Below, one piece after another: positions 34,109-43,323 of a stretch of 64,000 bases of DNA (positions are counted from its first letter, which is position 1; the number at the start of each line of letters is the position of its first letter). Source of the stretch: a virus. The notes below the pieces were generated by a model that worked only from the letters and a program-made list of their open reading frames with translations, did not search any database and had not been told where the DNA came from. The translations under genes were made by a program, and so were the position numbers. Location of the stretch: the IMG/VR virus record IMGVR_UViG_3300023179_000016, positions 1-64,000 of that record. One strand, written 5' to 3'.

Positions 34109-35029
34109 TTATGTCGACATGTCGATAGGATCTCTGAAACCTTGAAAAGAGGGTATTCTAGGTAAATCTTTTACCCCAACCTCTTGGTATCTGTATCGAA
34201 CTATCTTTCCCAAATACTCTTCTTTATTGTCCCAAATCCTTTTTCTGAGAGAATCATCTAGGCCTTTACCCGTGCCTATTCCGAACTCTCTACCGTCGTG
34301 AACATCTTTCACGAACATGGTGCCTAATGTATTGACACCCACCATACCCGCTTTCGCAGTGGATCGCTTGGTATGACCCAATTCATCCAGCGATGCTTCA
34401 TTGGTGTTATGCAGTCTTTCTTCTAGTTTAACTATGATTGCTTCTGAATCTACGAATCTTTTTATCTTGACTAGATATTGTTCTTTGAACGATGACCGAC
34501 CGCATTTATAGGGTCCAGTTAATTTTCTGGTCATTATGCCCTCATGACCTTGTCTTATCGCCTGTTCCTCGTATTCCAATAATTCTGCCTCGTTGTTGAC
34601 GATTGTGGGTAACACCAGGACGCAGAACTCCGGTTTATCATTTGCCCAGGCAACCAAGTCTTTGACTCTATCTATGTAAGGCTTATCTATGGAGTCTTTT
34701 ACGAAATCAAAGATTTGATATATAAAGTTAGGTTCGCCATCTTCTGACATCACCTCGCTTTGGATGTCAGAAAACTCCTTCAAAGAACCGTCTCGATTTA
34801 TAGTCATCAATTCGCCGTCGAGACCGTCCGGCAATACAGACATTTTGGCTTGAATATACCTATTAGGTATGTCCTTGAATGATCTAGACAGCGACTTAGA
34901 ATTAAGTCTTAAACACCTGATGCCATCTAGTTTAATAGATGCCGCTAATGGGTATTTTAAATCAACAAATGACATCTGCTGACCACGACTATTTTCCATA
35001 GAGGCGGCCAACATGGGTTTCTTAATCAT
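34109..35029 (-). CDS. ATP-dependent DNA ligase
   Basis: 306 residues from the ATG at 35029; GGAGAG precedes it, overlapping an in-frame ATG at 35041. Motif I S-I-K-L-D-G-I-R holds the AMP-accepting Lys. L-D-G-E-L (motif III-like), E-G-I-M (motif IV) and Q-Y-L-V-K-I-K-R (motif V) follow. The C-terminal OB part begins near residue 215. Small single-subunit ligases of this kind seal nicks during phage replication and repair. Confidence 0.9.
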   Translation of the reverse strand: MIKKPMLAASMENSRGQQMSFVDLKYPLAASIKLDGIRCLRLNSKSLSRSFKDIPNRYIQAKMSVLPDGLDGELMTINRDGSLKEFSDIQSEVMSEDGEPNFIYQIFDFVKDSIDKPYIDRVKDLVAWANDKPEFCVLVLPTIVNNEAELLEYEEQAIRQGHEGIMTRKLTGPYKCGRSSFKEQYLVKIKRFVDSEAIIVKLEERLHNTNEASLDELGHTKRSTAKAGMVGVNTLGTMFVKDVHDGREFGIGTGKGLDDSLRKRIWDNKEEYLGKIVRYRYQEVGVKDLPRIPSFQGFRDPIDMST

Positions 35030-35063
35030 AATTCTCTCCATCCGAAAATGGATAAATTCGGAT

Positions 35064-35948
35064 TTAGTACTTTTTCAAGAAATCTTGCATATCTTCTTGA
35101 GATACGAGCATTGACCAGCCAAATGAATCGCCGGCAAATAGAACACCGATTACTTGACCCCATCCATTTACCACAGCAGACCCGCTACTTCCAGGTTGCG
35201 CGAGAATTGTTGTAAAATATGCGTTTTTAGTAACATTCATGCACACCTTAACTACATATTCTAGACCTAAAAAATCCCTTTTTTGAACTAGGACTTTGTT
35301 TTTAGGCTTATCGCATTCGCTCTCAAGCATTCCACCCAGTTCTTGGGGAATTAATTCTTCTGGCGCGCTACCCATCTTAATGGAGATGTATCCTTCTGGA
35401 ATCTCTATGTCTTTAGACATGATGAGAGTACCTTTTGTCATCGTCGTCAAATATCCGGCAGGATGCCCAACCGCTGCCAGCGAGTCTCCCTTGTCTGGAG
35501 GCGAAGTACTGACCGTTAGACCTTCTACTCCTGGCATGCCCTCTAGTAGGCAAAGATCAGTTTTTTCAGATCTATGTAATATGGATCTAGGTATAAACTC
35601 GCCATTGTCATCCATCACAGATAAGTGGGCTCCGTCTGTTGACGCATCGCATACATGATCGTTTGTTAGCAAATATGATTTGCCACTCGGCGCCTTCACC
35701 ATGAATCCTGTGCCGCTACCGATTCCAGGTTCAAACATTATATAACTCTTTGATCCTACTTTATTTCTTAGCCAAGCGTCCCTAAGTTCCGGGGCTTTTA
35801 CAGCAATAGCTGCAATGGCTGCCGCAATAGCTGCAGCTAAAGTTGTTGCAGCAATAGCGTCTTTATGCTTCAGTACTGCCTTTTTAGCATTGGCAATTGC
35901 AGGTTTTAATTTTTTGTTGAGTTTAGTTTTAACTTTAGATTTTTTCAT
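35064..35948 (-). CDS. Trypsin/HtrA-like serine protease, membrane-anchored
   Basis: 294 residues from the ATG at 35948 (TTGGAG before it). Basic N-terminus, an Ala-rich hydrophobic helix (about residues 35-53), then a chymotrypsin-fold domain with T-N-D-H-V-C, K-T-D-L-C-L-L-E and P-G-S-S-G-S-A-V-V-N as His, Asp and Ser motifs. There is no PDZ domain. It is likely to face the periplasm. It precedes (in transcription follows) a secreted subtilisin-like gene, and the pair overlaps slightly upstream of this start. Confidence 0.8.
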   Translation of the reverse strand: MKKSKVKTKLNKKLKPAIANAKKAVLKHKDAIAATTLAAAIAAAIAAIAVKAPELRDAWLRNKVGSKSYIMFEPGIGSGTGFMVKAPSGKSYLLTNDHVCDASTDGAHLSVMDDNGEFIPRSILHRSEKTDLCLLEGMPGVEGLTVSTSPPDKGDSLAAVGHPAGYLTTMTKGTLIMSKDIEIPEGYISIKMGSAPEELIPQELGGMLESECDKPKNKVLVQKRDFLGLEYVVKVCMNVTKNAYFTTILAQPGSSGSAVVNGWGQVIGVLFAGDSFGWSMLVSQEDMQDFLKKY

Positions 35949-35980
35949 TTTGACTCCAATATTTGGATATTCTACCTCAC

Positions 35981-36781
35981 TCAACGAGAGTCTAACATAG
36001 ACTTCACGAGTTTTCCTGTTTTTACAGCAGTGGCCTGCGATGTACCAGTGCTCGACTCAGAAATCTTCTCTATGCCGTAAGAAATTCTAGATACGCCGTG
36101 TTCCCAACTATTGACATAATTACCATAGTTAGAGCTATAATAGCGATTATTGTTAACATCTAGGTTACCTACTACAATTAGGCGCTCATCGTACATCGCT
36201 GGGTAAAAACTGCAACCTGTAATAGTTGTTTTGTTATTGACTTTTTTATGTGTCGCGGATCCAAGTTCGCAACCATAGTTGCCAGCAGCAACTACAACTT
36301 TTATGCCCGTATCAAGAGCGCGCTTGATATACTTTTTTTCTTCATCGTTTGAGGATCCACCGCCAGCAGATATGTTTATGATGTCCACTTTGATGTTGAT
36401 CGCCCACCTGAGCGCATTCACCATGCTTCTGACAGTAGAACTAGATGTTGCTGTGCGGGGATCATAGAATTTGAGTATGACCTGACAATAATTGATCTTT
36501 TTATCTTTGAGGGACAAGAGCTCATCGTCGCTGCGGGCGACAGAATTTTTTGCATACTGATCTATGAGGCCACTAATGTGAGAACCATGACCAGAAGTAT
36601 CTATCAGAGATGTTTTTGTGAAATCTCGATGACCATGCTTACACATGGAAATAGAATTCTTAGCTAGATTGCCAATGCCGCTATCTATTACTGCCACTAT
36701 GATAGGCTTATCGGCATTAGCAGAAGAGGCAGAGATGAAACCGCAGACGATAAAAAAAGATATTTTATTTAGAATCTTCAT
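35981..36781 (-). CDS. Secreted subtilisin-like serine protease
   Basis: 266 residues with a signal peptide (I-S-F-F-I-V-C-G-F-I-S-A-S-S-A-N-A). Catalytic Asp in V-I-D-S-G-I-G, His in S-G-H-G-S-H-I-S-G, the oxyanion Asn in A-A-G-N-Y-G, and Ser in T-G-T-S-Q-A-T-A. No propeptide is obvious; the catalytic domain is compact. It should act in the periplasm or outside the cell. Very few phage subtilases have a known role. Confidence 0.85.
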   Translation of the reverse strand: MKILNKISFFIVCGFISASSANADKPIIVAVIDSGIGNLAKNSISMCKHGHRDFTKTSLIDTSGHGSHISGLIDQYAKNSVARSDDELLSLKDKKINYCQVILKFYDPRTATSSSTVRSMVNALRWAINIKVDIINISAGGGSSNDEEKKYIKRALDTGIKVVVAAGNYGCELGSATHKKVNNKTTITGCSFYPAMYDERLIVVGNLDVNNNRYYSSNYGNYVNSWEHGVSRISYGIEKISESSTGTSQATAVKTGKLVKSMLDSR

Positions 36782-37046
36782 TGTTGACAGATACCATTAA
36801 ACGTTCTAAACACTTGTAGATATCGGATCGGTATTTGTCGTCAGTAAAATGAGAGCAATCTTTAATATGTTTCTTTATGTCCTGTTGGGATAAGCCCATG
36901 TCGATTAGCTTTTGATATACGGATAGCGCTTCTATCAGAAGACTAAAATTAAATGGTTTATTTTCTGATTTGTCGACAGAAGATTTATTCTGCCGTTCAA
37001 ACCGTTTATTTTTTGCTCTTATTCTGTCGTCTTCGTAGAATCCCAT
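36765..37046 (-). CDS. Hypothetical small protein
   Basis: 93 residues. Basic first 25 residues, then a helical domain with G-L-S-Q-Q-D-I-K-K-H-I, which resembles a small helix-turn-helix-like unit. It overlaps both neighbours (17 and 28 bases). Not recognised. Confidence 0.5.
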   Translation of the reverse strand: MGFYEDDRIRAKNKRFERQNKSSVDKSENKPFNFSLLIEALSVYQKLIDMGLSQQDIKKHIKDCSHFTDDKYRSDIYKCLERLMVSVNNEDSK

Positions 37047-37495
37047 ATCTTTTCACCAAATAGTTCTTGTGTCTCTTCAAGAGAGTATACCGGATAATCT
37101 ATATCTAAGTTTTTAGACTTAGGCTGTTTTGCAGGCCTATTGCTTTCCAACAACAGCAATGCGCATTCTTCCGGGGTGAAACTGGCGTAACTGGCTTCTT
37201 TGGAGGAGAAGATTTTTGAGCTCACCTTGAATTCGATCTCTGGATCGAACTTTTCCGGTACACTCTTTTGTAATTCCATCTGCTCTCTTTGTCGATCGCT
37301 GATCGACTGTGACTGAATCACGGACAGCATCACGCGCTCTACCTCTTTATATGTGCAACCTAAAATTTGGTTGCAGATAGATTGCTTTGCATCTTTACTA
37401 TGAAGTATCTCGTTGGCTCTCATAAGTCTATCTTCTTTATTTAATAGACTTAATCCACTAATGTCTTTGATCTTCTGTTTGAGTCGCTTTGACAG
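37019..37495 (-). CDS. Hypothetical protein, probable CTG start
   Basis: 158 residues if it starts at CTG 37495, 134 if at the ATG 37423. The codons between are open and encode a plausible helical segment (S-K-R-L-K-Q-K-I-K-D-I-S-G-L-S). AGGAG stands 7 bases before the CTG and a perfect extended -10 promoter lies 21 bases further upstream, while the ATG has only weak upstream purines. The rest is helical with a T-Y-K-E-V-E-R-V-M core. Not recognised. Confidence 0.5.
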   Translation of the reverse strand: MSKRLKQKIKDISGLSLLNKEDRLMRANEILHSKDAKQSICNQILGCTYKEVERVMLSVIQSQSISDRQREQMELQKSVPEKFDPEIEFKVSSKIFSSKEASYASFTPEECALLLLESNRPAKQPKSKNLDIDYPVYSLEETQELFGEKIWDSTKTTE

Positions 37496-37515
37496 AAATT
37501 AACTCCTACACCTAG

Positions 37516-37524
37516 ATTATATCA
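37516..37524 (-). promoter_or_regulatory. Extended -10 promoter
   Basis: Minus-strand TGATATAAT, followed by GTAGGAG and the presumed CTG start. Confidence 0.55.
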
Positions 37525-37567
37525 CTCGACTATATAAAGTCGAACGACATCTACGTTAGATTATAAG

Positions 37568-37885
37568 TTATTGTTCTGTCAGAGATTTTTCTAGATCTTG
37601 ATCAAATGTCATGCTGTAGGCAACAGCGGCGCACTCCTCGACTATCTTAACAAAGTACTCGTCTTTAAAGGCCGGATGGTCTGAAGTGGAAATGGCTTTG
37701 CACACTTCATATTTAACCCGCTCTTGGTTTGGAAAAGATGGCTCATCGGTGAACGATTCAACTGCCTTAAGCAGTTCTTCCGGGACAGGTATATTAAAGT
37801 GGCGCCAGAAATCTAGCGCGCTCTGACAATCTCTTGCCGAGATGACCACTTTACCTTCATTTGCAGCAGTAGTTTCTTTGCTCAT
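37568..37885 (-). CDS. Hypothetical protein
   Basis: 105 residues, acidic and helical: S-A-R-D-C-Q-S-A-L-D-F-W and I-P-V-P-E-E-L-L-K-A-V. The pattern is one I recall from uncharacterised phage proteins. It overlaps the ClpP-like gene by 4 bases and is probably co-translated with it. Confidence 0.55.
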   Translation of the reverse strand: MSKETTAANEGKVVISARDCQSALDFWRHFNIPVPEELLKAVESFTDEPSFPNQERVKYEVCKAISTSDHPAFKDEYFVKIVEECAAVAYSMTFDQDLEKSLTEQ

Positions 37886-38553
37886 TTTTCCACCCGTTGT
37901 TTTTTAATATCGGATTTTTGTTTCTTAGTCTTCTTTATTTTAGGACTTAGAGTGGTTTTATTGTGCTTATCTATCATTGGTTTTTCGGGTGTCTGAACTA
38001 TTTCATACATAAGATTGGATACTATCTTAGGCGTCCCTATTGCGTCTATGATACCAAATTTTAAAGCTGAGGGGGCATCCATATATCTATCCCTGCCATC
38101 TTGCTTTTTTATAAGCTCTCTAATCTCTTCATAATCTTTGAATCCGCAGTTCTTAGCTAGGAGGCCTAAAAAGTGCTCGTTTAATCTTTTGGTCTCAGTG
38201 ATGTCTGCATGCATATCGTGGACATCGCCTGCGGTCCCAGAGCTTGTCTCGTGCACCATAACCCTACTGTGCTTACCGCAGAACCTAATGTCTCCGTGGC
38301 TCAATAAGATGGCTCCGCAAGACATAGCCTTACCCATGCAGGTTGTAACTACCGTATTTGGTATTTCATCTATCGTCTCTATCATTTTAGCCAGGGCATC
38401 AACGGAGCCGCCATAGGAATCGATGTATACCATTATTGGTCTTCTTGGGTCCATTCTAGATTGATTTAAGATGGCATCTCTAAACTTTTGAGCAGATTCC
38501 TCGTCAAACTTAGTCACCCAAATCTCATGAGATCTCACGAAGTCATCTTCCAT
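37882..38553 (-). CDS. ClpP-like serine protease 2
   Basis: 223 residues. Y-I-D-S-Y-G-G-S, nucleophile segment M-G-K-A-M-S-C-G-A-I-L-L, His segment R-V-M-V-H-E-T, Asp seg R-D-R-Y-M-D-A-P-S-A. All catalytic residues are present. The last 35 residues are very Lys-rich. It differs strongly from the ClpP-like protein at 30.9 kb, so the two are not recent duplicates. Confidence 0.8.
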   Translation of the reverse strand: MEDDFVRSHEIWVTKFDEESAQKFRDAILNQSRMDPRRPIMVYIDSYGGSVDALAKMIETIDEIPNTVVTTCMGKAMSCGAILLSHGDIRFCGKHSRVMVHETSSGTAGDVHDMHADITETKRLNEHFLGLLAKNCGFKDYEEIRELIKKQDGRDRYMDAPSALKFGIIDAIGTPKIVSNLMYEIVQTPEKPMIDKHNKTTLSPKIKKTKKQKSDIKKQRVEK

Positions 38554-38648
38554 TTTGCACCACCTTTTATATATTGTACTAATTTCGTTTTTTAAATGGT
38601 AAATATGGTAAAATTAACTTATAATAACTAATCAACTGAAGCACTTAT

Positions 38649-39287
38649 ATGGGTCAACTAATTAAAAACGTGAACGAATCTTATGGCTCCGCAGCAAACA
38701 ACGGTGCGTCTGCGCAACCGATGGCTATGTCTGAAGATCATGTTTGTACCTCAAAGTGCGAAAAGACTGTAGTTAAGTCAAATGGTCAGTGGCAATTAGA
38801 GAAAAGATGCTGGGAAGGATATAAGCCAGTTCCTGGCAAGAAAGCGTATAGCAAGGGATCTTGCGAACCGATTAAAAAAGAAGAAGTTGCGCCTAAAAAT
38901 TCCAACAATAGAGAGACATACTTAGAGGCTTTTGGAAAATCAGATATAGAGATGTCTATGTATGACAACGAAGACATAGATATGTTATTTGGGTCTGATG
39001 TATCTAAAGAAACAGAAGATGCTCTAATAAAGGCCATATTAGCCAAAGGTTGGACACCTAAAAAAGAACATAAGTCAGAAAAAGGCGGCTTAACAGAAGC
39101 TGGTAGAAAGTCATACAATAAGGCGACTGGCGGCAATCTAAAAGCGCCACAGCCAGAAGGTGGACCTCGTAAAAGAAGTTTTTGTGCGCGCAACAAGGGA
39201 CAAATAGAGATGCACAACATAGATTGCAAAAAAGACCCAGAAAAAAGGGCTTGTAAAGCAAGACGTAGATGGAAATGTAGCAACTAA
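38649..39287 (+). CDS. DUF6321-type Cys-rich protein
   Basis: 212 residues. An N-terminal Cys-containing part has N-G-Q-W-Q-L-E and C-W-E-G-Y-K-P-V-P-G-K-K. An acidic middle follows. The C-terminal 70 residues read K-G-G-L-T-E-A-G-R-K-S-Y-N-K-A-T-G-G-N-L-K-A-P, then R-K-R-S-F-C-A-R-N, ending R-R-R-W-K-C. That is the DUF6321 pattern found in large phages and marine viruses. An extended -10-like element (TGGTAAAAT) lies about 30 bases upstream. Role unknown; possibly packaged. Confidence 0.65.
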   Translation: MGQLIKNVNESYGSAANNGASAQPMAMSEDHVCTSKCEKTVVKSNGQWQLEKRCWEGYKPVPGKKAYSKGSCEPIKKEEVAPKNSNNRETYLEAFGKSDIEMSMYDNEDIDMLFGSDVSKETEDALIKAILAKGWTPKKEHKSEKGGLTEAGRKSYNKATGGNLKAPQPEGGPRKRSFCARNKGQIEMHNIDCKKDPEKRACKARRRWKCSN

Positions 39288-39302
39288 AAAGGGTATGAAA
39301 AT

Positions 39303-40145
39303 ATGTCTAACCGTCTAGATTGGTCTGAATGGATTTTACAAAAGAATAATGAATATAAAAAAGAACTAAACAAGATGGAGCCCAGCGTTGTTCCAGCGAT
39401 GCCTCCTGGCGATGGTTCGCAGAGAAGACCTAAGAAACCACCTATTGTTCAACCAGATCATAAAGAGCCCGTCAAGCCGAATAAGAAGGATGAAGTTGGC
39501 AAGCCAATCTTACCTAAACCAAAGAAGAATGTCACTAGCGTGGTAAAAAGTTTACCAGATTGGTCTGAATGGGTCTTAAATAAGAACCAGCAAGCTACAG
39601 AAGAATTAAATAAAGGGGTTGCCGTTGCAGTCCCACCCTCTTCAGATGATGATTCTAAATCTAAACCTAAAAAAGGTGAGTCTGTGTTTAACATAGGCCA
39701 CGTTAATGAAGTTGCCGCAATGAAAGATCACAGTGAAACTAAAAAACTAGCGCATTCACTGGTAGATAATTCTAATGCAAAACCAGAAAATAAAAAGAAA
39801 ATAAAGCTAATGATCGACAAATCTAAATCTTCTGCTCATTTAGCTCAAGGTATGGCTAATCATATACTCGCTCATCCAGGCGAGGGATTGAGGGTAATCA
39901 AGAATGAAGATGAAGATTCACAAGAATTGTCTTTAAATAAGGCCAAAGATATGGCCGGCGACGATGTAGATTCTAGCATGTTAATGTCCGAACTTGAATC
40001 AATGGATCATCACATAGAGGAAATAAGAGATCACTTAAAAGAATCTGAAGTTGCGCCTGACTGGGTTAAAGCTAAAGTTTCTAGAGCTGCATCTTCTATT
40101 TCTGATATAGCACATTATGTGATGGGTATCAAACAGCATAAATAA
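39303..40145 (+). CDS. Virion-associated protein with DWSEWIL motifs
   Basis: 280 residues. The motif D-W-S-E-W-[IV]-L-x-K-N occurs twice (about residues 5 and 88) with Pro/Lys-rich linkers. The C-terminal part has a helical domain and the closing pattern P-D-W-V-K-A-K-V-S-R-A-A-S-S-I-S-D-I-A-H-Y-V, which I recall from small head-region proteins of large phages. The same DWSEWIL motif opens the protein at 54.1 kb. It probably binds a common partner. Gap to the previous gene is 15 bases. Confidence 0.6.
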   Translation: MSNRLDWSEWILQKNNEYKKELNKMEPSVVPAMPPGDGSQRRPKKPPIVQPDHKEPVKPNKKDEVGKPILPKPKKNVTSVVKSLPDWSEWVLNKNQQATEELNKGVAVAVPPSSDDDSKSKPKKGESVFNIGHVNEVAAMKDHSETKKLAHSLVDNSNAKPENKKKIKLMIDKSKSSAHLAQGMANHILAHPGEGLRVIKNEDEDSQELSLNKAKDMAGDDVDSSMLMSELESMDHHIEEIRDHLKESEVAPDWVKAKVSRAASSISDIAHYVMGIKQHK

Positions 40146-40826
40146 TCACCACTCTACGGCTCTTGCTATTAGTGGTAATTCTGCCTTGAATATCTCTTTA
40201 CATTTTTCTGCTATGTCCATATGCTCTTTCTGAGTACCGTTGGCAGATCTTAATTCTATATAATGGATCCAGCTTCTAATAGAACCGCTCATATATAGTG
40301 TCGTTGCGGTTCCTAACGGAAGAATAAACCTGGCGCACTCCTTTGCAATACCGTTATTGAGTGCCCAAGTGTAATGCTCAAAAGAATTTTTCCAATTTTG
40401 TAATTGTCTATTTTCCCACTCGTTTTTTATGTGCTGAGGCACGTCATCGATTGAGTTTTGTCTATTCTTGTTGTCTTGTCTTCTGGCCGCTGTAAGTACT
40501 AAACCAGATTCATCTACAGAGGAATATCTCTGGCTAAATTCTTGAAATGTAAAAGATCTATGGCGCAATATTTGAGGCGCAATTGCCCTAGAAGTTTTTA
40601 TCTGTAGAGTCATACTGGCCATCTCAAATGGACTCCAGTGCTTATGCTTTATCAGATAATTGATTAGTTTTTCTGAATTACTAAAATTTAATTGATTATT
40701 CGGATTGCTTACCCTAGCGCAATACGAAATTATTTCCTCTGCGTTGGGAGTGCACGACACCAACTCCACGTCTTTATCGCTGTAAAAAATATTTTCTAAG
40801 TTATTTTTATTTTGCTCTATGCTCAT
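40146..40826 (-). CDS. thyX: Flavin-dependent thymidylate synthase
   Basis: 226 residues. The ThyX signature is complete in R-H-R-S-F-T-F-Q-E-F-S-Q-R-Y. The second half has L-P-L-G-T-A-T-T-L-Y-M-S-G-S-I-R-S-W with the substrate-binding Arg. Converts dUMP to dTMP with methylene-tetrahydrofolate and FAD. Its stop lies directly against that of the convergent gene. A degenerate paralogue is at 14.5-15.1 kb. Confidence 0.9.
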   Translation of the reverse strand: MSIEQNKNNLENIFYSDKDVELVSCTPNAEEIISYCARVSNPNNQLNFSNSEKLINYLIKHKHWSPFEMASMTLQIKTSRAIAPQILRHRSFTFQEFSQRYSSVDESGLVLTAARRQDNKNRQNSIDDVPQHIKNEWENRQLQNWKNSFEHYTWALNNGIAKECARFILPLGTATTLYMSGSIRSWIHYIELRSANGTQKEHMDIAEKCKEIFKAELPLIARAVEW

Positions 40827-40973
40827 ATTTGACCCTCATGTTCTGGTAATATATTTCTACCACGTATGATTTACATTTTCGATCGCGTAAATTTTAAACT
40901 CTCATACATATACACATCAACAGCTTCATTGCTGCAAGAACAACAACAAAAATAAATTAAAAGGGAGTCGACC

Positions 40974-42875
40974 GTGAAAACACCATGGGGCGAATTGGGC
41001 TATATTACATTCAAAAGAACATATGCAAGAAAGTTAGTAGAAGATGATGCTAGCTCAAACACTGAAGAATTTGAAGATACGATAGAGAGAGTAGTCGAAT
41101 CTTGCAGATCGCAGCTAAAGGTTGGTTTTTCGGCAGAAGAGGAAGATAGATTAAGAAAATATCTTCTAGGTCTAAAGGGAATGGTTGCCGGTAGATTTCT
41201 ATGGCAATTAGGATCAAAAACAGTCGATAGACACGGTCTCGCGTCTCTGCAGAATTGCGCCGTCACTGCTGTAGACCATCCAATCAGACCGTTTGTTTGG
41301 GCATTCGATATGCTAATGCTCGGTTCTGGGGTTGGATACAACATACAAAGAGAGTATGTGTACAAGATGCCGCCCACACTAAATAAAGACGTGAGTGTAA
41401 CGCGAAAAGACACTAAAGATGCAGATTTCATTGTGCCGGATTCCAGAGAGGGTTGGACAGAACTTTTAGATAGAGTACTGAGAGCATTTTTCTATACTGG
41501 TAAGAGCTTTACATACTCAACGATGTTAGTGAGAGGCAGAGGTGCATCGATCAAAGGTTTTGGCGGAGTTGCTTCTGGTCCAGAAGAATTGTGCTGGGGA
41601 ATAGAGAAAATTGCGGAGATAATTAAACTCAGAAGAGGAAAACAACTTAGGCCAATAGATTGTCTAGACATCATGAACATAATCGGATATATAGTGGTAT
41701 CCGGAAATGTCAGAAGATCTGCGCAGATAGCGATAGGCGACATGGACGATTTACAGTTCTTGAACGCAAAGAGATGGGATTTAGGAAATGTTCCTAACTG
41801 GAGAGCGATGTCCAATAACTCTATTGTCTGTAATGACATGAACCTTCTTCCTGAGCAATTTTGGCAGGGCTATATAGGCAATGGGGAACCATATGGTCTT
41901 ATAAATCTAAAGTTAGCTAGAAATTGCGGCAGACTTTTAGATGGAGAAAAATATCCAGATAAAAATATTGTTGGCTTCAATCCGTGCGCAGAGCAATCCC
42001 TGGAAGATAAGGAGACCTGCTGTCTTGCAGAGATATTCCTTCCAAATATTGCCAATAAGAGTGAACTAATGGACGTCGCATCAATGCTTTACAGAATAAA
42101 TAAGCACTCCCTTAGATTGAGGTGCCACCATGAAGATACAGAATCTGTGGTGCACAAAAACATGAGGATGGGTATTGGGGTCACTGGATATCTTCAAGCC
42201 ACAGAAGAACAACGTTCTTGGCTCTCTGAAACTTATGAATTTCTTAGAAAATTCGACGATGAATATTCTAGATCAAAAGGTTGGCCTAAGTCGATCAAAT
42301 TAACTACTACTAAGCCCAGTGGAACATTAAGTCTATTGGCTGGAGTTACTCCCGGTGTTCATCCAGGCATATATCAGTATTTTATAAGAAGAATACGTAT
42401 GTCGTCCGATTCTCCACTGGTTCAAGTATGTAAAGATCATGGATACAAGATAGAGTTTCAAAGAAACTTTGATAGGACAGAAGACAAGAATACCGTGGTA
42501 GTAGAGTTTCCATGCTCTTACCCTGTCGGAACAATTCTAGCAAAAGATGTATCCGCTATATCTCAACTTAATTGGGTCAAAAGACTTCAGACAGAATGGA
42601 GTGACAATGCTGTATCGTGTACGGTGTATTATCGCAAAGAAGAGCTACCAGAAATAAGGGAATGGCTTAAAACAAACTACAATGACAATATTAAAACTTG
42701 CAGTTTTTTATTACACAGCGATCACGGTTTTGATCAAGCCCCATATGAAGAAATTTCCAAAGAGCAATATGAATCGCTTAAGAATAAGACGATACCAATA
42801 TCTAGTATGCAACTTGGGTACGTTGAATTCTTAGATTCGATGGAGTGTGCTTCTGGGGTCTGCCCCGTAAAGTAA
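40974..42875 (+). CDS. nrdJ: Adenosylcobalamin-dependent ribonucleotide reductase
   Basis: 633 residues starting with GTG (GGGAG before it). The layout follows the monomeric class II triphosphate reductase: S-L-Q-N-C near residue 93, the finger loop N-P-C-A-E-Q near 341, and C-terminal cysteines in C-A-S-G-V-C-P. S-G-N-V-R-R-S-A-Q-I-A-I-G-D is the usual B12-enzyme segment. It makes dNTPs without oxygen dependence. The C-terminal Cys pair allows re-reduction. ThyX is encoded divergently upstream. Confidence 0.9.
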   Translation: MKTPWGELGYITFKRTYARKLVEDDASSNTEEFEDTIERVVESCRSQLKVGFSAEEEDRLRKYLLGLKGMVAGRFLWQLGSKTVDRHGLASLQNCAVTAVDHPIRPFVWAFDMLMLGSGVGYNIQREYVYKMPPTLNKDVSVTRKDTKDADFIVPDSREGWTELLDRVLRAFFYTGKSFTYSTMLVRGRGASIKGFGGVASGPEELCWGIEKIAEIIKLRRGKQLRPIDCLDIMNIIGYIVVSGNVRRSAQIAIGDMDDLQFLNAKRWDLGNVPNWRAMSNNSIVCNDMNLLPEQFWQGYIGNGEPYGLINLKLARNCGRLLDGEKYPDKNIVGFNPCAEQSLEDKETCCLAEIFLPNIANKSELMDVASMLYRINKHSLRLRCHHEDTESVVHKNMRMGIGVTGYLQATEEQRSWLSETYEFLRKFDDEYSRSKGWPKSIKLTTTKPSGTLSLLAGVTPGVHPGIYQYFIRRIRMSSDSPLVQVCKDHGYKIEFQRNFDRTEDKNTVVVEFPCSYPVGTILAKDVSAISQLNWVKRLQTEWSDNAVSCTVYYRKEELPEIREWLKTNYNDNIKTCSFLLHSDHGFDQAPYEEISKEQYESLKNKTIPISSMQLGYVEFLDSMECASGVCPVK

Positions 42876-42885
42876 TCATGCAACT

Positions 42886-42897
42886 GTAGCAGTGTCA
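42886..42897 (+). repeat. GTAGCAGTGTCA element, copy 1
   Basis: One copy of the short element that also occurs at 55073, 58738, 61465, 61958, 62601 and 63004 (consensus GGCGTAGCRGTGTC). The longer version CAACTGTAGCAGTGTCA is shared with 13464-13480 inside the glycosylase-like gene. Confidence 0.6.
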
Positions 42898-42924
42898 GCC
42901 CGCGGGAACGTTCTTGCGGGCTGA
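42895..42924. terminator. Bidirectional terminator between nrdJ and RNase H
   Basis: TCAGCCCGC/GCGGGCTGA, 9-bp GC-rich stem, overlapping the RNase H stop codon and 20 bases from the nrdJ stop. Confidence 0.6.
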
Positions 42925-43323
42925 CTTTGCTAACTTATCACATGCCTCGTTATTCAAATCACCTGAGTGACTTTTGACCCATGTAGTCTGTAAATTTAAT
43001 TTAGAACTAAGCTCTTTCAATTCAAGATATAGAGTTATCAAATGTTGCGCCTTACACGAATAAGTGCCATCTGCGTAACCTAATACAAGTTTAGAATCAC
43101 TGATAAGTGAATATGTTTTCTTGTCAGAAAGATTCTTGCATATCTCTAATGCCTTTTTTAAACCTTCAATTGCGCCACGTAGTTCAGCAGAGTTATTTGT
43201 TGCATCTTTTATGTGCCCAGAATCTTCTGCAACTAATTTACCGTCTATTAATATTCTATATGCCCATCCGCCATTCTTAGTCTGCGTATTTCCAGATCCG
43301 TCAGAGTATATATCTACATCCAT
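42895..43323 (-). CDS. rnhA: Ribonuclease H (type I)
   Basis: 142 residues from the ATG at 43323. Catalytic carboxylates: Y-S-D-G-S-G, N-N-S-A-E-L, I-S-D-S-K-L-V, and the last in N-N-E-A-C-D-K-L-A. The substrate-handling loop W-V-K-S-H-S-G-D is intact. Removes RNA from RNA-DNA hybrids in replication. A TATAAA box stands 8 bases before the ATG, so the transcript probably has no leader. Confidence 0.9.
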   Translation of the reverse strand: MDVDIYSDGSGNTQTKNGGWAYRILIDGKLVAEDSGHIKDATNNSAELRGAIEGLKKALEICKNLSDKKTYSLISDSKLVLGYADGTYSCKAQHLITLYLELKELSSKLNLQTTWVKSHSGDLNNEACDKLAKSARKNVPAG

